In this document: positions 51,318 through 61,487 of the stretch, one piece after another
Position numbering within the stretch: the stretch's first letter is position 1
Layout: each line of letters opens with the position of its first letter
NCBI RefSeq assembly: GCF_000686705.1
Contig: NZ_KK366005.1
Coordinates: 257,512 to 321,511, forward strand
Origin: Clostridium hydrogeniformans DSM 21757
GTDB taxonomy: Bacteria; Bacillota; Clostridia; Clostridiales; Clostridiaceae
Length of the DNA: 64,000 nt
Reading direction: 5' to 3'
The notes under the pieces: model-generated
The model's input: the letters and a program-made list of their open reading frames with translations, nothing else
The model's database searches: none
What the model was told of the DNA's origin: nothing
Program-made: the position numbers and the translations under genes

Positions 51318-53039
51318 TTAAGAAGCTTCTTTATCCTTAAACTGTGAATTATATAATTCACTATATATTCCACCAGTATTTAATAGCTTCTTATGACTTC
51401 CTCTCTCTTCTACTCCATTATCAGTTAATACTATTATCTCATCAGCATTTTTTATAGTAGATAATCTATGAGCAACAACTAAAGTAGTTCTTCCTGTACA
51501 TAGCTTCTCAAGAGATTTTTGTATTAAATACTCTGTAGCATTATCAAGAGCTGATGTAGCTTCATCTAATATAAGGATTGGAGGATTTTTTAGGAACACC
51601 CTCGCAATAGATATTCTTTGCTTTTGTCCTCCTGAAAGTTTAACTCCTCTTTCTCCTATATAAGTATCATATCCATCCTCTAAACCAAGTATAAAGTCAT
51701 GAATGCTAGCACTTTTAGCTGCTTCTTCTATTTCTTCATCAGTGGCATCTGGATTTCCATAAAGTATATTATCCCTTATAGTTCCTGTGAATAGGAACAC
51801 ATCCTGTTGAACTATTCCTATATTTTTTCTTAAAGACTCTAGGGTTACATCATATATACTTTGACCATCTATTAATATATCCCCATTTTCTATTTCGTAG
51901 AATCTTGGGAGAAGGTTACATAGGGTAGTCTTTCCTCCACCTGAAGGACCAACTAAAGCAACCATTTTTCCTTCTTTAACATGAAGGTCTAGTCCATTTA
52001 ATATATGCTCCTTATTATCATAACCAAAGGAAACATTATTTATATTTATCTCTCCTTTAATATCCTTAAGCTCTACTGCATTGTCCTTTTCATTTTCTGG
52101 TTTCTCATTCATTATTTCCATAAATCTTTGGAATCCTGTCATACCAGATTGATATTGTTCAGTAAAGCTTATAAGCCTCTTAACAGGTTGAAGGAACATT
52201 CTTATATATAAAAGATAAGCTGTAAAATCTCCTAAAGTTATCTTACCCTTATAAACAAAGTATCCTGCTGCAACTAAAACAACTAAGTCTAAGATATCCA
52301 TAAAGAAGCCCATTCCAGATGAAAACTCTGCCATTGCTTTATAAGCATACTCTCTAGCTTCTTTAAATAGGTTATTATGCTTATGGAACTTTTCAAGCTC
52401 GTGTTCTGTATTAGTAAACGCCTTAGTTACTCTCACTCCAGATATACTATTCTCTAGAGCTGCATTAACCTCTCCTGTTTTTACTCTAGTTTCCATAAAG
52501 GCTTTTTTCATTTTTAGCCTTTTTATAGAAGTAAACCAAAGTAATACTGGTATGAAAGCAAATACAATTATAGTAAGAGGCACATTAATTGTGCACAGAA
52601 TTATAAATGAGCCAATTAGCATTACTAAAGATATAAATAAGTCCTCTGGACCATGGTGAGCAAGTTCTGAAACCTCCATAAGGTCATTTATTATTCTAGA
52701 CATTATAACACCTGTCTTATTATTGTCAAAATACTTATTAGGAAGTACTTGAAGATGCTTAAATAAGTCACGTCTCATATCTGCCTGCATTCTAACTCCT
52801 ACAACGTGTCCCCAATATTGAAGAAAGTAGTTAAGTCCTGCTTTTATTATATATATTACAATAAGGGTTCCTCCGAATACATAAAGGGTTCTAAGATTCC
52901 TTCCCTGTACATCATCAACTATAACCCTTGTCATCATTGGATATATTAAATCACAAGCTGACACAAGAAATGCTGCTATAAGATCTAATGTAAACAGCTT
53001 CTTATAAGGCTTATAATATTTTGCAAATGTTTTAATCAT
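51318..53039 (-). CDS. ABC transporter, fused permease/ATPase (multidrug/lipid exporter type)
   Basis: 573 aa. A six-helix ABC-B exporter membrane domain (residues ~15-310) is joined to an ATPase with Walker A GPSGGGKTTLCNL, signature LSGGQKQRISIARVF, Walker B ILILDEATSALD and switch VVAHRLSTI. Homologues of this length export lipids or drugs as homodimers. AGGAGGAAATAT serves the ATG. It is upstream of no partner gene, consistent with a homodimer. Confidence 0.93.
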   Translation of the reverse strand: MIKTFAKYYKPYKKLFTLDLIAAFLVSACDLIYPMMTRVIVDDVQGRNLRTLYVFGGTLIVIYIIKAGLNYFLQYWGHVVGVRMQADMRRDLFKHLQVLPNKYFDNNKTGVIMSRIINDLMEVSELAHHGPEDLFISLVMLIGSFIILCTINVPLTIIVFAFIPVLLWFTSIKRLKMKKAFMETRVKTGEVNAALENSISGVRVTKAFTNTEHELEKFHKHNNLFKEAREYAYKAMAEFSSGMGFFMDILDLVVLVAAGYFVYKGKITLGDFTAYLLYIRMFLQPVKRLISFTEQYQSGMTGFQRFMEIMNEKPENEKDNAVELKDIKGEININNVSFGYDNKEHILNGLDLHVKEGKMVALVGPSGGGKTTLCNLLPRFYEIENGDILIDGQSIYDVTLESLRKNIGIVQQDVFLFTGTIRDNILYGNPDATDEEIEEAAKSASIHDFILGLEDGYDTYIGERGVKLSGGQKQRISIARVFLKNPPILILDEATSALDNATEYLIQKSLEKLCTGRTTLVVAHRLSTIKNADEIIVLTDNGVEERGSHKKLLNTGGIYSELYNSQFKDKEAS

Positions 53040-53195
53040 ATATTTCCTCCTATAAATTTATAATGTTAATAATTACACACTTCAAATATGGTTTAAAAAT
53101 TTTTATATAAACTTTATTATACCAAAACTCCATTAAGTATTATAAGCATATATATAAAAAGTATTAGTTTTATTACCTATAATATAAATGCATAA

Positions 53196-53226
53196 AACTC
53201 TGAGGGCATAAAATCCCCTCAGAGTT
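53196..53226 (-). terminator. Terminator of siderophore-binding lipoprotein gene
   Basis: AACTCTGAGGG/CCCTCAGAGTT perfect 11-bp stem; minus-strand tail GTTTTATG. Confidence 0.75.
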
Positions 53227-53257
53227 AGAATTATTCTAATTTAAATTTGAAATCTTC

Positions 53258-54202
53258 TTAAGAAAAGCTCTTAATTATTCTATCAGCTATTTGCTCTATT
53301 AATACCTCTTTTCCTAGAGGTCCAAATGCCTTTGAAGAAAATTCTTCATAGTTTACATCAAACACCTTGTCATTTTTAACAGCCTTGCTATTTTTCCATA
53401 AAGAATTTGCCTTTAGGTCTTCTAGCATTTTATCTGCTGCTCCTCCAAAGCTTACTGCAAATATTGCATCTGGATTATACTTAAGGATAGCTTCCATATT
53501 CATTTGCTCTAAAGCCTTATCTATTGGTGTTCCCTCTATGTAAGGTACCTTTAAATCATTGAATAATATATCTGCATATCCGTAACTTCCATATATTCTA
53601 TAAGCCTTAGGAGTTACTCCAAGGAACATAAACTTACTATCCTTTGTCTTATCTGCAACCTTCCTTTGTAGATCCTTAGCCTTTGTATCATAAGCATCAA
53701 GCCACTTATCTACTTCTTTTTCCTTACTTAAAGCTGCACCTAATTCTTTAAACTTAGGTCTCCAAGTACTCATATCTTCTTTTAATACGATAGTTGGAGC
53801 TATTTTTGATAGCTGATCATATATTTTAACTTGTCTATTGTTTAAGATTATTAAATCTGGATTAGATTCTGCCACCTTTTCTATATCAATAGCATCTCCC
53901 CAAGCATTTCCTACTGCTGGTACACCCTCTAACTTATCTTTTATGTGAGATAAAACTTCTCCATTAAAAGTGTTAGCTGTAACTACAGGCTTGTATCCAA
54001 GGATTAAAAGTTCCTCAGCTGCTCCTGATACATCTGCTATACGCTTAGGATTCTTAGGAATTTCTGTCTCCCCTTGTAAGTGAGAAACCTTAATTGTTTC
54101 CTTACTATCCTTACCCTTATCATCACTCTTAGCTCCACAAGCAATAAGTGATAATCCTATAGCTGCAGTACATACAAGAGTCAATACCTTCTTTAGTTTC
54201 AT
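53258..54202 (-). CDS. Iron-siderophore ABC transporter substrate-binding lipoprotein
   Basis: 314 aa. The lipobox GLSLIACGAKS (Cys near residue 22) anchors it. The fold is of the FhuD/FepB class: RIADVSGAAEELLILGYKPV, VAESNPDLIILNNRQVKIYDQL and a long backbone helix. It binds ferric siderophore or heme-like ligand. A good Fur box lies 40-60 nt upstream. It has no permease or ATPase beside it, so it probably works with a transporter elsewhere. ATGGAGGTATATT serves the start. Confidence 0.92.
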   Translation of the reverse strand: MKLKKVLTLVCTAAIGLSLIACGAKSDDKGKDSKETIKVSHLQGETEIPKNPKRIADVSGAAEELLILGYKPVVTANTFNGEVLSHIKDKLEGVPAVGNAWGDAIDIEKVAESNPDLIILNNRQVKIYDQLSKIAPTIVLKEDMSTWRPKFKELGAALSKEKEVDKWLDAYDTKAKDLQRKVADKTKDSKFMFLGVTPKAYRIYGSYGYADILFNDLKVPYIEGTPIDKALEQMNMEAILKYNPDAIFAVSFGGAADKMLEDLKANSLWKNSKAVKNDKVFDVNYEEFSSKAFGPLGKEVLIEQIADRIIKSFS

Positions 54203-54530
54203 AATATACCTCCATATAAATTAAGATAACAAAAATTAATTCGTAATGATAATCATTTTCAACAAACCCTATTCTATAGACTTATAGTTTTGTTGTCAAC
54301 CTATGTTAAGCCTTAATTTCTATGGACTATGATTTTTTATAAAAACACCTTAAGAATTTATAAAAATCTATTTATGCTATAAATTTTACTATAATTAGGT
54401 TAAATCTTAACAATTATTACTCCTATTTATAATATTTTTATTCCATGTTAAATAATAATAGATTTATTAATTAACCTGTATTTCTTAGCATAATATATAA
54501 AGAAACTAATAATACTCTAGGAGGTACACC
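54203..54530. other. Divergent intergenic region
   Basis: Besides the Fur box no gene or other motif is seen. The region is divergent to the small DUF4177 gene. Confidence 0.6.
54242..54260 (-). promoter_or_regulatory. Fur box upstream of the lipoprotein gene
   Basis: The 19-mer centred on TAATGATAATCATT matches the consensus GATAATGATAATCATTATC at 16 of 19 positions. It predicts iron-repressed expression. Confidence 0.85.
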
Positions 54531-54722
54531 TTGTATCAATATAAATTTGTTAGAATCGATTTAAAATCTTTCACATTAAAACCTGAGGAAGATTACCATG
54601 AAATAATAGAAAACCATGCCAGGGAAGGTTTTAGGCTTGTTCAAATATTTTCTCCCTCTGTTGGTGCTTATGGTTCTTCCAGTTATTTTGAGCTTATATT
54701 TGAAAAAAAGATTTCTCAGTAA
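54531..54722 (+). CDS. DUF4177-family small protein
   Basis: 63 aa. YQYKFVRIDLKS at the start and NHAREGFRLVQIFSPSVG then YFELIFEKK are the DUF4177 pattern: a small alpha/beta protein of unknown function. It begins with TTG; AGGAGGTACACC lies just before it. A strong terminator follows. Confidence 0.85.
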   Translation: MYQYKFVRIDLKSFTLKPEEDYHEIIENHAREGFRLVQIFSPSVGAYGSSSYFELIFEKKISQ

Positions 54723-54740
54723 GTTGAATAAACTTTATTC

Positions 54741-54773
54741 CCTCCTAAAACCAATGCTTTAGGAGGATTTTTT
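54741..54773 (+). terminator. Terminator of DUF4177 gene
   Basis: CCTCCTAAA/TTTAGGAGG with an 8-nt loop and a T6 tail. Confidence 0.85.
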
Positions 54774-54802
54774 ATATATACAATATAACTTTAAAGTCTA
54801 TA

Positions 54803-56500
54803 TTAATTACTTACCTTATTTAACTCTGATTTTATAAATTCCATAAGTTCTTTTATTGTATTTTCACTAAAATCAAATTTTATAGAAGCCTCATCATAAA
54901 GTTCCTTAAGTCCTTTAGAAGAACCTAATTCTAATGACCTTTTATAACTCTTTATAGCCTCTTCTTTATTATTTACATAATTTCCATATACCTGAAGAGC
55001 TCCTAATTGTGCTATGGCATATTCAATATAATAGAAAGGTACTTCGAATATATGAAGCTGTCTCTTCCACATGTGAAGTAACTCATCTTCATAACCGTCC
55101 CAATCTACATAAGTTGCAACAAATTCCTTAGCTATAGATTTAAATTCTTTATTTCTTTCATCCTTAGATGCATTAGGATTTGTATATAGATAATGTTGGA
55201 ACTTATCCACTACCATAGCCCATGGAAGGAAGGTAATAATGCCCTCCAAGTGTTCTCTCTTTGCTCTATTTAAATCTTCCTCATTTTTATAGAGTTCTTC
55301 CCACTTATCCATAGTTAAAAGCTCCATGGACATACTAGCAAGCTCTGCTATTTCACTTGGAGTATCCTTATACTCCCTAACCTTTATATCCTTGCATAAC
55401 ATGGCATGAACAGAATGTCCTCCCTCATGACAAAGGGTTGCCATATCACCTTGGGTGTTTGAAGTACTCATAAATATAAATGGCACCTCTGATAGTTTAA
55501 AGAAATCACAAAATCCACCTGGGGATTTATTTTTTCTGCTCTCAAGCTCTAAGGTATTTTTACCCTTCATAAGCTTCATAACCTCTTCAAAATAAGGGTC
55601 AGTTCTATTAAACATTCTAGTAACCCCATCTATAAGCTCATCTATAGTTTCAAAAGGTCTTAAAGGCTTCTCTCCCTTAGGAGTTCCTGATAAATCATAA
55701 GGTTTATAATCATCCACCCCCAATCTCTTTTTATGTTCTTTTTCAACCTCTTCCTTTAATGGGACTACATACTTTTTAACCGCTTCATGGAAGTTAAAAC
55801 AGTCCTCTGGAGTATAATCGAATCTTTCCATTGCCTTAAACATATAATCTCTATAGCTAGAGAATCCAGCATTTAACGCTATATTATGTCTTATCTTTAT
55901 AAGATTATCCATTATATCATCTAGTTCTTCCTTATTTTGAAGTCTTCTTCTATTTACAAGTTCAAAGGCTTCACGTCTAATCTCTCTATCTTCACTTTCC
56001 ATATAAGGAGCCATTTGTTGAAGAGTCTTCTCCTCTCCTTTAAATTCTACTGTCATTGCTCCTGTTATTTCATAATATTTTGTGGCATACTTATTTTCCT
56101 CTACTCCTAGTGGAATGTTTTCTTCTCTAAAGATTTCCATAGAGTTTTCTTTTCTCTTAATCATTAAATCATAATAAGGCTCTAAGTCTTTTTTAAATGG
56201 ACTTTCTACCACAAATCTATTAATCTTATCCTCGTATTTATCAACTAATGGAATTAATATTTCATTATCATAATCATATTTTTTCTTTATATCCTTATTA
56301 TTGTTATAAGAATTAAAGTCAGCATAGTTTCTTGAAAATCTCTCACTTATGCAGCTGCTTATTTTATCATAGTCACATATCCATTGTTTTAATTCTTCTA
56401 CACTAGTTATTTCTCTTTCAATAAAGTTCTTTAAAACTCCCTCTAACTCCTTGGCTCCATCCTCACTAAATACGATATCCTTTAAAGCATTTCTATCCAC
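54803..56500 (-). CDS. M3-family oligoendopeptidase
   Basis: 565 aa metallopeptidase of the PepF/M3 type that cleaves short peptides. The zinc site is TLCHEGGHSVHAML (HExxH near residue 355) with the third ligand Glu in SEIAELASMSMELL. MKAMERFDYTPEDCFNFHEAV and PGGFCDFF are family segments. It starts with GTG, preceded by GGGGAGAAAAAA. Monocistronic; cytosolic by lack of a signal sequence. Confidence 0.92.
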   Translation of the reverse strand: MDRNALKDIVFSEDGAKELEGVLKNFIEREITSVEELKQWICDYDKISSCISERFSRNYADFNSYNNNKDIKKKYDYDNEILIPLVDKYEDKINRFVVESPFKKDLEPYYDLMIKRKENSMEIFREENIPLGVEENKYATKYYEITGAMTVEFKGEEKTLQQMAPYMESEDREIRREAFELVNRRRLQNKEELDDIMDNLIKIRHNIALNAGFSSYRDYMFKAMERFDYTPEDCFNFHEAVKKYVVPLKEEVEKEHKKRLGVDDYKPYDLSGTPKGEKPLRPFETIDELIDGVTRMFNRTDPYFEEVMKLMKGKNTLELESRKNKSPGGFCDFFKLSEVPFIFMSTSNTQGDMATLCHEGGHSVHAMLCKDIKVREYKDTPSEIAELASMSMELLTMDKWEELYKNEEDLNRAKREHLEGIITFLPWAMVVDKFQHYLYTNPNASKDERNKEFKSIAKEFVATYVDWDGYEDELLHMWKRQLHIFEVPFYYIEYAIAQLGALQVYGNYVNNKEEAIKSYKRSLELGSSKGLKELYDEASIKFDFSENTIKELMEFIKSELNKVSN

Positions 56501-56991
56501 TTTTTTCTCCCCTTTCTATAATGAAAATTCTTCTTAATATTGTCATATTATATATATGTTTAAGTCCTTAATCCTATCCGTAGTATATAACCTAAATTTT
56601 AATACTTTTATATCTATTGTAAATCTTTTATTCAAAAGTATAAATCATATTCTTAGTTTTTTGCTAAATTCTGTTATAGCACAGAATTTTTTTATAAATC
56701 TCCCTATAATTAAGTAAATAAACTTCTTTGATAATTAATTTTTGAACGCTATATACTTTTTAATTTAAATATTTAAAACTAAACTTCTAAAAATACCACT
56801 ACCATCAACCTATCTTACCTGTACCTAAAACTTAATATATTAAACCTTTATCTATTCACTAGCATTATTTCATATATATGGTAAAATATCTGTTAAGATA
56901 AGTTTTAAAAATCACCTTATTATAAGCATAAAGTTTAATGACTTATACCTAATCATTTCTATAAGTCTATATAGGAGGTATATGTACGAGT
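56501..56991. other. Intergenic region, 490 nt
   Basis: AT-rich, divergent. No ORF with ribosome binding site before 56992 and no recognisable repeat. Confidence 0.55.
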
Positions 56992-57150
56992 ATGGATAGT
57001 TATAAAAAAACCACTATAAAATCTGGAATTACCTTTGGCTCATGTCTTGCTATAACTATATCCTGGAGTTTAAATCAGTCAGTGCTTTGGGCAATTATTC
57101 ATGGTTTATTTAGCTGGCTTTATGTTATTTATTACCTACTTATGAAATAA
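56992..57150 (+). CDS. 52-aa small membrane protein
   Basis: MDSYKKTTIKSGITFGSCLA opens it, followed by two hydrophobic stretches (residues 11-30 and 33-50). AGGAGG lies 13 nt before the ATG, a rather long spacing; no other start fits. It resembles small proteins common in clostridia with two helices and unknown role. Ends in AAATAA 36 nt before the acetyltransferase start. Confidence 0.55.
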   Translation: MDSYKKTTIKSGITFGSCLAITISWSLNQSVLWAIIHGLFSWLYVIYYLLMK

Positions 57151-57186
57151 TGTAAATTAGGGTTGATATTAAAGGAGACTAATATT

Positions 57187-57729
57187 ATGAGAGAATTATT
57201 AAAAGGAAATAAACTTAAATTGACTTACCTAAGAGATGAAGATATAGAAGCATTTACTCATTGGTATGAGGACACTAAGTTCTTAAGATTATATTCATCT
57301 GAACCATCTATACCTAAAAGTCCTACAGAAATAACTAAAATTTTCGATGAAGTTAAAAACTCACCTACTTCTATTGGACTAGCTATAAGAGATATATTAT
57401 CAAATGAAATTATAGGATATTTAGAGTTAGATGGAATTAGTTACAACAATGGTACTTCATGGATCTCTATTGCAATAGGTGACTCTAAAAATTGGGGAAA
57501 AGGCTATGGAACTGAGGCAATGAACCTAGCCCTAGACTTTGCTTTTAATGAACTTAATCTTCACAAGTTACAATTAACTGTCTTTGAGTATAATCTAGCT
57601 GCTATAAGGCTTTATGAGAATCTAGGATTTAAAAGAGAAGGATCCTATAGGGATTATATTTATAGGGATAGTAAACGTTTTGATATGTACTTATATGGAA
57701 TGCTAAAATCGGAATACGCTAACGTATAG
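57187..57729 (+). CDS. GNAT-family acetyltransferase, RimJ/RimL type
   Basis: 180 aa. The N-terminal LLKGNKLKLTYLRDEDIEAF and the acetyl-CoA loop NWGKGYGTEAMNLAL, then HKLQLTVFEYNLAAIRLYEN and LGFKREGSYRDYIYRDS, place it in the RimJ/RimL group that modifies protein N-termini or small amines. The start has AAAGGAGACTAATATT; an in-frame ATG eight codons before is not served. Possibly cotranscribed with the 52-aa protein. Confidence 0.9.
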   Translation: MRELLKGNKLKLTYLRDEDIEAFTHWYEDTKFLRLYSSEPSIPKSPTEITKIFDEVKNSPTSIGLAIRDILSNEIIGYLELDGISYNNGTSWISIAIGDSKNWGKGYGTEAMNLALDFAFNELNLHKLQLTVFEYNLAAIRLYENLGFKREGSYRDYIYRDSKRFDMYLYGMLKSEYANV

Positions 57730-57971
57730 CTTCTTTTCCATAAAAATCTTATCTTAGCTACTAAAGCTTAAGATTTCCTAAGGGGTTTATAAGATATAAT
57801 TTTCAATACCTTAGCTTTAAGATGACTTAAAGATTTATAAAAATTAAAGTAATATTATATGATTGTATTAGAAATAAATTCTCCTCAAAAGGTTATTAGA
57901 ACTTATATAATTCCAATCAAATTATTTAATAATTGTGAAATACCAAGATACAAATGCAAGGAGGATAAGAA

Positions 57972-58331
57972 ATGATTAGGTATGTACAGCAGCCAACCTT
58001 CCAAACATGCGGACAAGCATGTATTTCTATGCTCTCAGATTTTCCTATTGAAGATGTTATTAGGACTATGAAAACAAAAGGTCCTACAAGTATAGGTCAA
58101 TTAATAGAGGCTTTAGATTACTATGGAATAAAACATGCAGAAAGGAACAAAAGAATCTCAAAAGCCAATCCAAAATATTCAGATGTAAGCATACTTACAG
58201 TTCATATGCCAAATTATTCTCATTGGGTATTACACTACAAAAGCAAATTTTATGACCCAGAGTTTGGTGTCTTAGATAAGTGCCATGAAGATGGAAAAAT
58301 AACCTCTTTTCTAGACATATATTTAGATTAA
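57972..58331 (+). CDS. C39-like cysteine peptidase domain protein
   Basis: 119 aa. TFQTCGQACISMLS (residues 9-22) contains the Q-x(2-4)-C nucleophile block, SHWVLHYKSKF the His and YDPEFG the Asp of the papain-like C39 triad. It is the isolated domain, without transporter, and has no signal peptide. C39 domains cleave double-glycine leader peptides, but stand-alone proteins can be inactive or deubiquitinase-like; role unknown. AAGGAGGATAAGAA serves the ATG. Confidence 0.8.
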   Translation: MIRYVQQPTFQTCGQACISMLSDFPIEDVIRTMKTKGPTSIGQLIEALDYYGIKHAERNKRISKANPKYSDVSILTVHMPNYSHWVLHYKSKFYDPEFGVLDKCHEDGKITSFLDIYLD

Positions 58332-58565
58332 TTCTAATAATAGAGGTAACTTGTCTAATAAATAATATTTATATAAAGAGTCCATGGACCTGTCAGAATC
58401 TACTTTGAAAAATATTATAAAATCAATAGTATTCTTTAACATAGTATAGAAATAAAACACTATGAACCTAGAAGTTCTAATACTAATATGCTAGTACTTA
58501 ACTTTTAAAAAGTTTAATACTATCCTTAGTAAAAAATCTTCTATAGTTTATAGTGTTTTTATGTA

Positions 58566-59519
58566 CTAATAATCTATCTTAGTCCAACTTAATTCTTCTA
58601 TATTTCTATTAACTAAGTCTAAGTTCATATTAGGATCTATGGTTTCCTCATGAGCTATAGTTATTGTTGACATAGCAATGGAAAATACCACAGTATCTTC
58701 TATACTTAGTCCATTAATATAACCATAAGCAAGTCCTGCTACAAAAGCATCTCCTGCTCCTGTTACATTTACAACTGGTACATTATTAACCTTATACTTT
58801 CCCCTCTTTTCTCCATCTGAAAAGTATATTCCATCTTCATCTAAACTTATAAAAATCTTCTCTACTCCAAGACCATGGAAATAATCTGAGGCCTTCTTTA
58901 AATCTTCATCATTTTTAATAGGGAATCCAGCTAAAACTTCAGCCTCGTATCTATTAGGCTTTATGGTATGGAAGTTACCTATTAAATGTTTTATGTTAGC
59001 TGCCTTACATGCAGATACAGGGTCTAAAACAAACTTAGTCTTACCTTTAAACTTATTTAATATGTAGCCTAAGATCACTGGATTATCAGAATCTAAAATT
59101 GTATATTCAGCATTTTCAATAACTGTAGCCTTAGAATCTATGAACTCTGGTGAAAGCTTATTTATACTATCCATATCTACAACTGCTGACACCATCTCAC
59201 CCTTATGATCTAATATAGCTAAATATGTAGGCGTAGCTCCATCTTCAAGAATTAGTGATTCATCCATGTTATATCCCATCATTCTTGAATGTTCTAGCAT
59301 ACTTTTTCCTTTTTCATCATTTCCTAATATAGAAATAAATTTTGTATTAACTCCAACCCTAGCCATATTCTCTGCAATATTTCTACATACTCCACCAAAA
59401 GACATCTTTATTGATCCTGGAGTAGAATTACAATGGCTGTAGGTAGCCTCACAAAATCCAAATATATCTACTATGGATGCGCCTAGCACTAATGCATATG
59501 CATCTTTATGATTATCCAT
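58566..59519 (-). CDS. PfkB-family kinase, pseudouridine-kinase-like
   Basis: 317 aa ribokinase-fold enzyme. GASIVDIFGFCEATY and SFGGVCRNIAENMARVG (residues ~40-56) are substrate-binding motifs of the PsuK branch, and NVTGAGDAFVAGLAYGY carries the anion hole and catalytic Asp. PsuK phosphorylates pseudouridine for breakdown by PsuG, which is not in the window, so another nucleoside is possible. RBS GGGTGGAT. Confidence 0.85.
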   Translation of the reverse strand: MDNHKDAYALVLGASIVDIFGFCEATYSHCNSTPGSIKMSFGGVCRNIAENMARVGVNTKFISILGNDEKGKSMLEHSRMMGYNMDESLILEDGATPTYLAILDHKGEMVSAVVDMDSINKLSPEFIDSKATVIENAEYTILDSDNPVILGYILNKFKGKTKFVLDPVSACKAANIKHLIGNFHTIKPNRYEAEVLAGFPIKNDEDLKKASDYFHGLGVEKIFISLDEDGIYFSDGEKRGKYKVNNVPVVNVTGAGDAFVAGLAYGYINGLSIEDTVVFSIAMSTITIAHEETIDPNMNLDLVNRNIEELSWTKIDY

Positions 59520-59861
59520 AAAATATCCACCCTTCCGAAATATTAACCCTTTTATTTTAACATATTTTTAACTTTTTTAAAGGTATTTTGTCGCATTTTG
59601 TGATATTAAATTATATAACTTCTAGGTAAGTCTTACATATATTTCATTATCCCCCTAAGCGAATAAGCTGATTACCTACTTATTATGATACTTAAAACTT
59701 AAAATTATTGAAATATATAAATAAATTTCTAAAATAAAAGTTATCAATTTTTAACCCTTATATTCATGGATTGACTCTCACAAAAATGAATTTATAAATC
59801 ATAAGCCCATTTTTATATATTTGCTTAATATAATAAATTTAATAATTTAAATTTTTGATGA
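59520..59861. other. Intergenic region between kinase and asparaginase
   Basis: AT-rich, nothing recognised apart from the terminator at 59862. Confidence 0.55.
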
Positions 59862-59889
59862 TAAAAAAACCGCTATAAAATTTAGCGGT
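59862..59889 (-). terminator. Terminator of asparaginase gene
   Basis: ACCGCTA/TAGCGGT with a 7-nt loop and a minus-strand T7 tail. Confidence 0.8.
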
Positions 59890-59919
59890 AGTATAAATTA
59901 ATAAAGATCTATTTAATTT

Positions 59920-60873
59920 TCATTCTACTTTTTTATTAATTTTCTTTATGTATCCCTTAAGCCATTCCTCATCAGCCTCTTCATATACAGTTTTACCTTC
60001 TAAATTTTTAGTAATATATACCTTTGGTTTTTCATTACTGGTTGCAACAGAAAAAGTAAATTCTTTTATATTAGTAGCTACTCCCCACTGCCCTTTATTA
60101 TTCATACATACTACTGATAAGTCTCCTGCATATCCTCTTCTTCTAATTAGCTCATTATTAAGCTTCATAATAGTTCTATCTGCCGCATCTTGAGGACTAT
60201 GCCCTTCTCCCATGAGCCTTACTATTTCATAGGATACGCATCCCTTCATTAAATCTTCTCCAAGACCTGTAGCTGCAGCTCCTCCTATATTACTATCTAC
60301 ATAAAATCCTGAACCTGAAATTGGAGAATCTCCAACTCTTCCTCTTTTTTTCATGAAAAGTCCACTAGTAGATGTAGCTACTGCCATAGTACCTTCTATA
60401 TCCAAGGCTACTACCCCTACAGTGTCATGTCCATCATAAGGACTTAGCCCTTTCTCCTTAATAGCTTTTTTTCTTTTATTATAAAAGCTTATGGCTCTTT
60501 CTGTTAACATATTTTTTCTTTCAAATCCATTTTCATCACCATACTCTTCTGCTCCCGTGCCTACTAGAAAACAATTATATTTCTCCTCACTTAACCTTTT
60601 AGCCATGGATACTGGATTCTTAAAATCTTTTATTCCAGCCACAGCCCCTATAGATAAACTATTTCCATCCATAAAAGCTGCGTCAAGTTCTACCTCACAA
60701 TTCTCATTAGGTAGACCTCCATATCCTACAGACTTATATAAAGGATAATCCTCAACAGCTTTAACTACACTTTCAACTATATCTCCTGCTGACATACCTT
60801 TTGAAATTTTTTCTGAAGATACCTCAATACCTTCTAAAGCCATTCTCCATGTAGCAATTATTCCCCAACTCAT
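59920..60873 (-). CDS. Ntn-hydrolase asparaginase (isoaspartyl peptidase/glycosylasparaginase family)
   Basis: 317 aa. The autoprocessing Thr is in DGHDTVGVVALDIEGT (near residue 155), with RVGDSPISGSGFYVDSNIGGAAATGLGE as the substrate loops (split over two motifs, arginine-Val-Gly-Asp-Ser then GxAxxTGxGE). The precursor is cleaved to alpha and beta chains. The start is the Met of MSWGIIATWRMALEGIE, with GGGGGATGATATT upstream; 34 further in-frame codons lack a ribosome binding site. Reaction: hydrolysis of asparagine, isoaspartyl peptides or GlcNAc-Asn. Confidence 0.9.
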   Translation of the reverse strand: MSWGIIATWRMALEGIEVSSEKISKGMSAGDIVESVVKAVEDYPLYKSVGYGGLPNENCEVELDAAFMDGNSLSIGAVAGIKDFKNPVSMAKRLSEEKYNCFLVGTGAEEYGDENGFERKNMLTERAISFYNKRKKAIKEKGLSPYDGHDTVGVVALDIEGTMAVATSTSGLFMKKRGRVGDSPISGSGFYVDSNIGGAAATGLGEDLMKGCVSYEIVRLMGEGHSPQDAADRTIMKLNNELIRRRGYAGDLSVVCMNNKGQWGVATNIKEFTFSVATSNEKPKVYITKNLEGKTVYEEADEEWLKGYIKKINKKVE

Positions 60874-61487
60874 TAATATCATCCCCCATTCTATTAATCC
60901 CTTTATTTTTAACATTAAAACTGTATGTTTTAAACCTTTTAAATCTTGACTATCATAGAATATAAATTCATACAAATTCTATATTGATGCATTATAGTAA
61001 CACTAGCTGTCTCTCTTAACAATTAAATTTTAACATTGTTATACTATTAACTTTATATATTATGTTCAACATTTTTCTACATTTTGTATTTTCACTTTTC
61101 TTATTTTAAGAATTAACTTATAAAATCTTATTCTATCTTTAATAAAATAATATATTACTTGTGAATATTTAGTGAACTAAACTCTTTTTTCAAGGTAATG
61201 TTATATAATACTTTATATGTAAAATAGTTTCCTATATTATAAATTTATACATATTTAAAATAGATTTTTTATACTCCAACTTAAATTTTTTATAGAATTT
61301 TATAATATAGATATTTAGCTTACGAATTTAACAATTATTTCTTTATATAAAATTTATTAATATTTTTATAAATTTCTTTATATTTATGTTTTAAATTTTA
61401 CATTTTTCCTTTATAATTAATATATATAAATTATTTTAATTATTTATATATGATTAAATTTTTAATTATATTTAGGGGGTACTGTAC
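60874..61487. other. Very AT-rich intergenic region
   Basis: About 610 nt, the most AT-rich stretch in the window, with long A/T runs near 61261-61480. No ORF with ribosome binding site. It may be a promoter/upstream-activating area of the TTG-start gene at 61488. Confidence 0.55.
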
